From the NCBI RefSeq assembly GCF_965118895.1, contig NZ_CBCPJJ010000008.1, positions 62,001 through 126,000 of the forward strand: a DNA stretch of 64,000 bases. Reading direction: 5' to 3'. The stretch comes from Rahnella inusitata_A. Lineage in GTDB: Bacteria; Pseudomonadota; Gammaproteobacteria; Enterobacterales; Enterobacteriaceae. The position numbers were made by a program, and so were the translations under genes. The notes beneath the pieces were generated by a model. The model was not told where the DNA came from. It was given only the letters and a program-made list of their open reading frames with translations, and did no database searches. Numbering within the stretch: the stretch's first letter is position 1; each line of letters starts with the position of its first letter. Shown here one piece after another: positions 59,273 through 64,000 of the stretch.

Positions 59273-60379
59273 TTAATCTCTGTCCTTCGCTGCGGCTCCC
59301 CGCAAAGATAACTGTTCGACCCTGTCTATTGCGCGCCGAATTGCGCCAAATTCAATCTCCCCCGGCATGTTCCCCATATCCGGAGTGCTCAGGCTCCGGT
59401 CAATAATTACTGCCAGATCCTCCTCCGTGATCCCCCCGGCAAGCTGAGATAACTGCGTCGGAACGGCACTGGCCTGCGCGAGGGCAATCGCGGTTAGCAA
59501 CTCTTCGTCGCTGCGGCCCTCCAGCGCCAGCAGGCATAAATTCCCATAGCCGACCAGCAGACCGTGTGCGACGTGGCGGGTTTTGTCGCAGGCGGTGAAA
59601 CCTTCGTATAAGGCATGTGCCGCGCCGGTGTGCGCGCCGTTGCTCATGATTGAGGTGAGTCCTGCATAGAGAAAAATCGCGTCAAGAACCTGCTCGAGCG
59701 CGTTGTTGGCTTTGCCTTCCTGCACGGCAAAACAGGCGTCAGCGGCGAAGTGTTCGATGAGGGTATAGCAAAGTTCGCTGTTGGTGCGGGCAACGCCCGC
59801 CAGGCCGGTGAGCTGGCTGAGATCGCTGATGGCGCGGTATTCGTACCACTTCGCCAGCGTATCGCCGATGCCCGCTGACAACCAATGTAGCGGGGCGGCG
59901 GCGAGAAGATCGGCGTCGATAACCGCAGCGGCCGGGCCGCAGGGGAGAGGGTACATATCGCGAAACTGGCCGTCCTGATGATAACGAAACGTCAGCGACG
60001 TAACGGCGGAACAGGTCCCCGCAATACTCGGCAAAGTGACGACCGGGACATTGCAGGCAACGCCCGCCGCTTTGGTGGCATCGATGGCTTTACCGCCGCC
60101 GGTGGCAATGATCACTTCCACCCCCTGCGTGCGGAAAATGTCGGCCAGCCGGTTGATCTCTTCCTGACAACATTCGCCGTTAAACACTTCGCTGCCAAGA
60201 TAACTGACCATCTGCTGTTCCAGCTGGTCGGCGACTTTCGCCTCGACGCTGGCAATCGCGCGTTTGCCGCCGACCAGCATGGCGCGCTGTCCCAGACGTC
60301 CGCACATCGCGCCCAAATGCTTAATCGCCCCGCGCCCGCGCAGGACGCTGGCAGGAAATACCAACCAGTGGGTGAACAT
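59273..60379 (-). CDS. Iron/zinc alcohol dehydrogenase of the GldA/YbdH group
   Basis: 368 residues from ATG 60379 (GAGGG upstream). NAD-binding motif ATGGGKAIDATKA, then LPSIAGTCSAVTSLTF. Metal ligands: Asp in SAGIGDTLAKWYEY, His in GAAHALYEGF and His in RHVAHGLLVGYG. It resembles E. coli YbdH (HcxA), which reduces 2-oxo acids, and GldA. The opening MFTHWLVFPASVLRG differs from both. Last gene of an operon with a transporter and an RpiR regulator, so the substrate probably enters by that transporter. Confidence 0.87.
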   Translation of the reverse strand: MFTHWLVFPASVLRGRGAIKHLGAMCGRLGQRAMLVGGKRAIASVEAKVADQLEQQMVSYLGSEVFNGECCQEEINRLADIFRTQGVEVIIATGGGKAIDATKAAGVACNVPVVTLPSIAGTCSAVTSLTFRYHQDGQFRDMYPLPCGPAAAVIDADLLAAAPLHWLSAGIGDTLAKWYEYRAISDLSQLTGLAGVARTNSELCYTLIEHFAADACFAVQEGKANNALEQVLDAIFLYAGLTSIMSNGAHTGAAHALYEGFTACDKTRHVAHGLLVGYGNLCLLALEGRSDEELLTAIALAQASAVPTQLSQLAGGITEEDLAVIIDRSLSTPDMGNMPGEIEFGAIRRAIDRVEQLSLRGAAAKDRD

Positions 60380-60443
60380 AGAAGCCCTCAGAAAACGCAG
60401 TGTTTTAAGAAGTATAGAAGGCCTCTTAAGGATCGCCGGAAAT

Positions 60444-61298
60444 TCAGCGGCGGCGCTGACGGACGGCGTCGTGGGTTTTGCGCAGGGCATCGCGCGCGCC
60501 CGGTAACCGCTGGGCGATACCGATGTAAAGACAATCGATGATCAGCAACTGGCTGGTGCGGCTGGCCATAGCGGCGGCGCGGAAACCCAGCTCGCGCCCG
60601 CTGGTCAGCAGCACGGCGTCGGCTTTGCGGGCGAGGGGAGAACGTCCGCCCGCGGTGATCGCCAGCGTTTTGGCACCGGCGGATTTCGCCTGCAAAAGCG
60701 CATCGAGAACGCCGGTGGTTTCGCCCGAGTGGGAAATCGCCAGCGCGACGTCGGCAGAGGTGAGCTGACAGGCGCTGACCAGACTTTCATCGGTGCTGCC
60801 GTAAGTCTGGGCGATGACGCCAACGCGGCGCAGCTTTTGGCAGAAATCCTGGGCGACCAGCGCCGATGCGCCTGCGCCGTACACATCGATGCGTCTGGCC
60901 TGCGCCAGCACGCTCACCGCCTGCTCCAGCGTTTCACCGCTGAGCAACTGCGCCGTGGCACTTGCGCCTTCCACTTCAAATGCCAGCAGTTTATGCAGGA
61001 TCTGTTTCGGCGTGTCGTCCTCGCCGATATCCGCCACCAGCGGCTCACCGGCAGGCGCTTTGCGTGGAAGTTCGGCGGCTAATGCCAGCCGCAGCGCGGG
61101 ATAACCTTCGAAGCCTAACCGTCGGCTGGCGCGCACCACAGTGGCGGTGCTGGTCGCAGCACGTCGGGCCAGTTCCGCCACGCCGAGCCGGGAGATGCCC
61201 GGCGGATCGCTGATAATAAGGGTGATCACCCGCTGTTCAGCCTGTGAAAAACTTCCCTGTAGCGCCGCTAAGCGCGACTGTAAATTCATCACGCTCAT
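60444..61298 (-). CDS. RpiR/MurR-family transcriptional regulator
   Basis: 284 residues. N-terminal helix-turn-helix (LGVAELARRAATSTATVVRA) followed by a SIS sugar-phosphate binding domain (RIDVYGAGASALVAQDFCQK, ALAISHSGETTGVLDALL). Such proteins sense phosphosugars or small acids and control a neighbouring catabolic operon. It lies 3 bases after the stop of the MFS transporter and 64 bases before the alcohol dehydrogenase, so it probably regulates its own operon. Confidence 0.9.
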   Translation of the reverse strand: MSVMNLQSRLAALQGSFSQAEQRVITLIISDPPGISRLGVAELARRAATSTATVVRASRRLGFEGYPALRLALAAELPRKAPAGEPLVADIGEDDTPKQILHKLLAFEVEGASATAQLLSGETLEQAVSVLAQARRIDVYGAGASALVAQDFCQKLRRVGVIAQTYGSTDESLVSACQLTSADVALAISHSGETTGVLDALLQAKSAGAKTLAITAGGRSPLARKADAVLLTSGRELGFRAAAMASRTSQLLIIDCLYIGIAQRLPGARDALRKTHDAVRQRRR

Positions 61299-61301
61299 CG
61301 G

Positions 61302-62621
61302 TTATTTATCCAGTTCGCGCAGATGGTCATCTTTGCGCAGCGTCATGAGCGCAAACAGGCTGACGATGCAGGTTGCGACCACGTAATAGGCCGGAATATC
61401 CAGATTGCCGGTTTCTTTGATAAGACCCGTGATGATAAGACCCGCGCAGCCGGAGAACACCGCGTTTGACAGCGAATAGGATAAACCAAGGCCGGTGTAA
61501 CGCACGCGGGTCGGGAACATTTCCGCCAGCATCGCCGGGCCGGGTCCGGCAATCATGCCGATAGTTGCCCCGGCGATCAGCACCGCAACACCTTTCGCCA
61601 GCAGGCTGCTATCCGGATTTTGCAACAGATGCAGCAGCGGGAAGCTGAGGATAATCACCGCCAGCACCGCCGCCATCATCACTTTTTTACGGCCAATTTT
61701 GTCGCTCAGCCAGCCAGAAGGGAGGATTGCTATAGCAAAACCGACATTCGCCAATACCGTCGCGACCAGCGCCTGTAAAAACGTGGCGTGCAGCGAGGTT
61801 TGCAGATAAGAAGGCATTACGACGAGGAAAGTATAACCGCCCGCCGACCAGCCCATCATGCGGCCAATCCCCAGCGCGATGGCTTTGGCGGTGGCCACGG
61901 CAGAGGCTTTCTCAGCAGCGGTTTTTTGCGCTTTCACTTCCGGCTTTTTACTCGCCACAAAACTTGGCGTTTCATCGAGTTTGAGGCGCAGCCACAGCGC
62001 TACCAGCCCCATCGGCAGGGCGAGCAGGAACGGAATACGCCAGCCCCAGTCTTTCATCTGCGCGTCGGGCAGTGTCTGAACCAGAATCGCCACCAGCCCG
62101 ACACCGGTCAGTAAACCTAAGGAGACGGTGAACGACTGCCAGGCGCCGTAAATACCGCGTTTGCCTTTCGGGGCGAACTCGGTCATCAGCGAGACTGCGC
62201 CGCCGAATTCACCTCCGGCGAACAGCCCCTGAAACATCCTCATCAGCGTCAGTAAGAGCGGTGCCGCGACGCCGATCTGGGCATAAGTCGGCAGCAGGCC
62301 AATGATGGCGGTGGCGACGGTCATCAGTAAAACCACGGCGATGAGCGTCGGTTTACGACCAATGCGGTCACCGATGCGGCCAAAAATAATCGCCCCAATC
62401 GGACGGCAGAAAAATGCCAGCGCGAAAGAGGCATAGGTGAGCAGCAAGCCGGTCAGGCCGGTCTGGCCTTCCAGCGTAAAGAAATTACCGGCGATAAGCG
62501 TCGCCAGATAACCATACACACCGAATTCGTACCATTCGATAAAGTTGCCGACGGAACCGGCAACAAGTGCCCGACGGGACTGACTGGCGCTGGCTACAGC
62601 AGGGGAAGTCTGGCTGGTCAT
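61302..62621 (-). CDS. MFS metabolite:H+ symporter (MHS family)
   Basis: 439 residues from ATG 62621 with GAGGT upstream. Twelve helices; MHS family signatures include GNFIEWYEFGVYGYLATLIA, RPIGAIIFGRIGDRIGRKP, FQGLFAGGEFGGAVSL and the second-half AEMFPTRVRYTGLGLSYSLS. Relatives are ProP, ShiA and KgtP, carrying small carboxylic acids or zwitterions. It is the first gene of the three-gene operon with RpiR and the alcohol dehydrogenase. Confidence 0.9.
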   Translation of the reverse strand: MTSQTSPAVASASQSRRALVAGSVGNFIEWYEFGVYGYLATLIAGNFFTLEGQTGLTGLLLTYASFALAFFCRPIGAIIFGRIGDRIGRKPTLIAVVLLMTVATAIIGLLPTYAQIGVAAPLLLTLMRMFQGLFAGGEFGGAVSLMTEFAPKGKRGIYGAWQSFTVSLGLLTGVGLVAILVQTLPDAQMKDWGWRIPFLLALPMGLVALWLRLKLDETPSFVASKKPEVKAQKTAAEKASAVATAKAIALGIGRMMGWSAGGYTFLVVMPSYLQTSLHATFLQALVATVLANVGFAIAILPSGWLSDKIGRKKVMMAAVLAVIILSFPLLHLLQNPDSSLLAKGVAVLIAGATIGMIAGPGPAMLAEMFPTRVRYTGLGLSYSLSNAVFSGCAGLIITGLIKETGNLDIPAYYVVATCIVSLFALMTLRKDDHLRELDK

Positions 62622-62773
62622 CAATAACCTCAGGTCATGAGCAGATAGGAAATGTAAATAATTTTCTAAATTCAGGTGATCATTATGTCAATAATTTTCA
62701 TCTACTGAACAAAATAAAAGCGAAATCTGTGGGGTTGAACCGAATTTAAAGAGGAATACGCAGATGAAACAAA

Positions 62774-62801
62774 ACAGGCGATGCCCGGAAGCATCGCCTG
62801 T
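62774..62801 (-). terminator. Terminator of the 107-residue hypothetical gene
   Basis: ACAGGCGATGC/GCATCGCCTGT is a perfect 11-bp stem with a 6-base loop followed by TTTTG on the minus strand. Confidence 0.75.
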
Positions 62802-62841
62802 CTGCGGAATGTTTGTGCAATAAAAGGGGGAGTGAAAAGGG

Positions 62842-63165
62842 TCAGAGCGTGTGGATGTCGATCCCATCGCCGATGTTACTTTTCTGGTAATAAGCGCGTG
62901 GCACTTCTACCTGATACTGCTTGTCGGCGTACGCGACTTCCAGTATGAAACGCTCGTTTTCATAAGATTCCACCGGGATAAACCCGAAGAATCCCTCCGC
63001 CACGCTGATGGTGCGCGAAGACGGAACGGCATAACGGTGAACAATCCTTGCTCTGAGCGGCTGCTGAGTGCCAGTTAACATATTCCATACGCGGTTAACG
63101 GGTTGCGACAGCGTGTCAAGCACGTCTGAGGCCAGCGAGTTGAGCGTCGATTTCTTCATAGTCAT
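62842..63165 (-). CDS. Small hypothetical protein
   Basis: 107 residues from ATG 63165, with GAGGT 8 bases upstream. Helical N-terminus (SLASDVLDTLSQPVNRVWNML) followed by a beta-rich part (ISVAEGFFGFIPVESYENER, EVAYADKQYQVEVPRAYY). No signal peptide or membrane helix. Family not recognised. Monocistronic, with a terminator downstream. Confidence 0.7.
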   Translation of the reverse strand: MTMKKSTLNSLASDVLDTLSQPVNRVWNMLTGTQQPLRARIVHRYAVPSSRTISVAEGFFGFIPVESYENERFILEVAYADKQYQVEVPRAYYQKSNIGDGIDIHTL

Positions 63166-63281
63166 GATGAATACCTCGTTGGTCTATATAACCTAATTCT
63201 TATAATTATCTGCGGTTAAGATCCAATGATTTTTAACGCTAAGCTTAGTCAGGTTTTGTAAGCCTTTGGCGGATTTAGAAA

Positions 63282-64000
63282 TTACTCCGCCATCGTTTTG
63301 CGTCTTTTGCCGGATTTACGTTCTGCTAGCAATAACGGGCAGGAAGGACACATCGCGTGATCTGCCAGATCGTAGCGCAGACAGCACTGTTTACGGTATT
63401 GCGGGCTGTCGGGATCGGCAGGGTTTTCCGGGCGCAGCGGCTGGAACAGCGGATTTTTACCGCCCCAGCGCAGCTCACGGGATTCCATCAGCGCCATGCC
63501 GTCAGAGATATCCGCGTTCGCCAGCTCCGCCTGTTTAACGCCCCAGCCGACGCGGATCGCCGCGTTACTCCAGTAAATACCCGGCTTGAGACCGGAGAAT
63601 TCTGCCAGCGCTTCACACACAGGGCGCAAATGCTGCTCGATCATCACATCAAACCGCGCCATTGGCTCGGCGGACGTCAGCGCTTCGCCCTCGCCGTCGA
63701 GATAAATTTGCGCCGGTAATCCCTCTTCCTGCATGCACAAATAGACATTTTGCGCAGCGATAGGCAACTGCCAGCCGTGGCGCAGGGAAACGATGACCCA
63801 GCTCGGCAACAGGGTGGCGAAATACCATTGTGACCACATCGAAATCCGCGCACGGCGTTTGTCGCACTGTGCGGCGTCGGCAGCGTTGGCATCCAGATAG
63901 CGTTTGAGCACGCTGGCGCAGCCTTCGGCCGTGGTCAGGTGCGACATCGGCACGGCGTTGGTCACCAGCGGTGTCAGCGGTTTGAAGGTGTCCGCCACCC
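63282..64000 (-). CDS. fhuF: FhuF, siderophore-iron reductase (5' end beyond the window)
   Basis: About 239 residues visible. The C-terminal motif CC-x10-CxxC (CCLRYDLADHAMCPSCP) binds the unusual 2Fe-2S cluster of FhuF, and ISMWSQWYFATLLPSWVIVS plus YWSNAAIRVGW match the family. It reduces ferric hydroxamate siderophores in the cytosol to release iron. A GTG at 63998 lies at the very edge and E. coli FhuF has 262 residues, so the true start is probably outside the window. Fur control is expected but the promoter is not visible. Confidence 0.9.
   Translation of the reverse strand, partial: VADTFKPLTPLVTNAVPMSHLTTAEGCASVLKRYLDANAADAAQCDKRRARISMWSQWYFATLLPSWVIVSLRHGWQLPIAAQNVYLCMQEEGLPAQIYLDGEGEALTSAEPMARFDVMIEQHLRPVCEALAEFSGLKPGIYWSNAAIRVGWGVKQAELANADISDGMALMESRELRWGGKNPLFQPLRPENPADPDSPQYRKQCCLRYDLADHAMCPSCPLLLAERKSGKRRKTMAE

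Noticed and set aside
1..64000. CRISPR array, complete insertion sequence or prophage
   Set aside because: No regularly spaced repeats, transposase, integrase or phage structural genes were seen anywhere in the window.

Overview
The window looks like a chromosomal segment of an enterobacterium, most likely Yersiniaceae-like (Rahnella/Ewingella/Serratia type). The evidence is a set of recognisable enterobacterial genes: mtfA beside tRNA-Asn, dsrB, rcsA, opgD, gldA, yjiN, yojI, eptA, cusFCBA, cioAB and fhuF. Genus placement is an inference from gene content only.

Region 1 (1-5460) is an AT-rich accessory block at the 3' side of a minus-strand tRNA-Asn gene, a classic integration hotspot. It holds the 3' part of a very large unknown protein, which runs off the left edge and has a possible PIN-like nuclease domain near its C-terminus. 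It also holds a tightly coupled three-gene operon on the minus strand: a viperin-like radical SAM enzyme, a deoxynucleoside-kinase-family protein and a NudI-type pyrimidine nucleotide hydrolase. This triad is the best candidate for an undescribed, nucleotide-based defence system. Two similar 26-bp direct repeats flank it.

Region 2 (5468-24412) is mostly core genome. It contains tRNA-Asn with a strong promoter, mtfA, a CSS-EAL c-di-GMP phosphodiesterase, a secreted alpha/beta hydrolase, padC with a divergent LysR gene, and eptA with a PmrA-type box. Next comes a stand-alone LpxA paralogue in which the acyl-chain ruler position Gly173 is Asp. It is followed by a DUF969-DUF979-DUF2891 permease cluster, an AI-2E-family protein, a YahK-type alcohol dehydrogenase, a voltage-gated K+ channel homologue with a zinc ribbon, a cold-shock protein, dsrB, a chemoreceptor and rcsA.

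Region 3 (24624-35668) holds a sugar locus on the minus strand (DUF2264, LacY-type symporter, GH88 unsaturated glucuronyl hydrolase) with a divergent AraC regulator. It also has a class III CoA-transferase, opgD for periplasmic glucans, and gldA.

Region 4 (35701-55073) carries envelope and efflux genes: yjiN, yojI with a membrane protein of unknown function, a DUF3772-MscS channel, the copper/silver efflux set cusFCBA with a metal-ligand-rich small protein, a CorA-family transporter, and an EmrAB/NodT-type drug efflux operon. Two conspicuous intergenic repeats lie here: a roughly 610-bp palindromic element at 42239-42852, and a repeat whose edge appears to supply the ribosome binding site of the NodT-type lipoprotein.

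Region 5 (55338-64000) contains a CDF metal exporter, the cyanide-insensitive oxidase cioAB with a small DUF2474 subunit, and an MFS-RpiR-iron alcohol dehydrogenase operon. It ends with a small hypothetical protein and the siderophore-iron reductase fhuF, which runs off the right edge.
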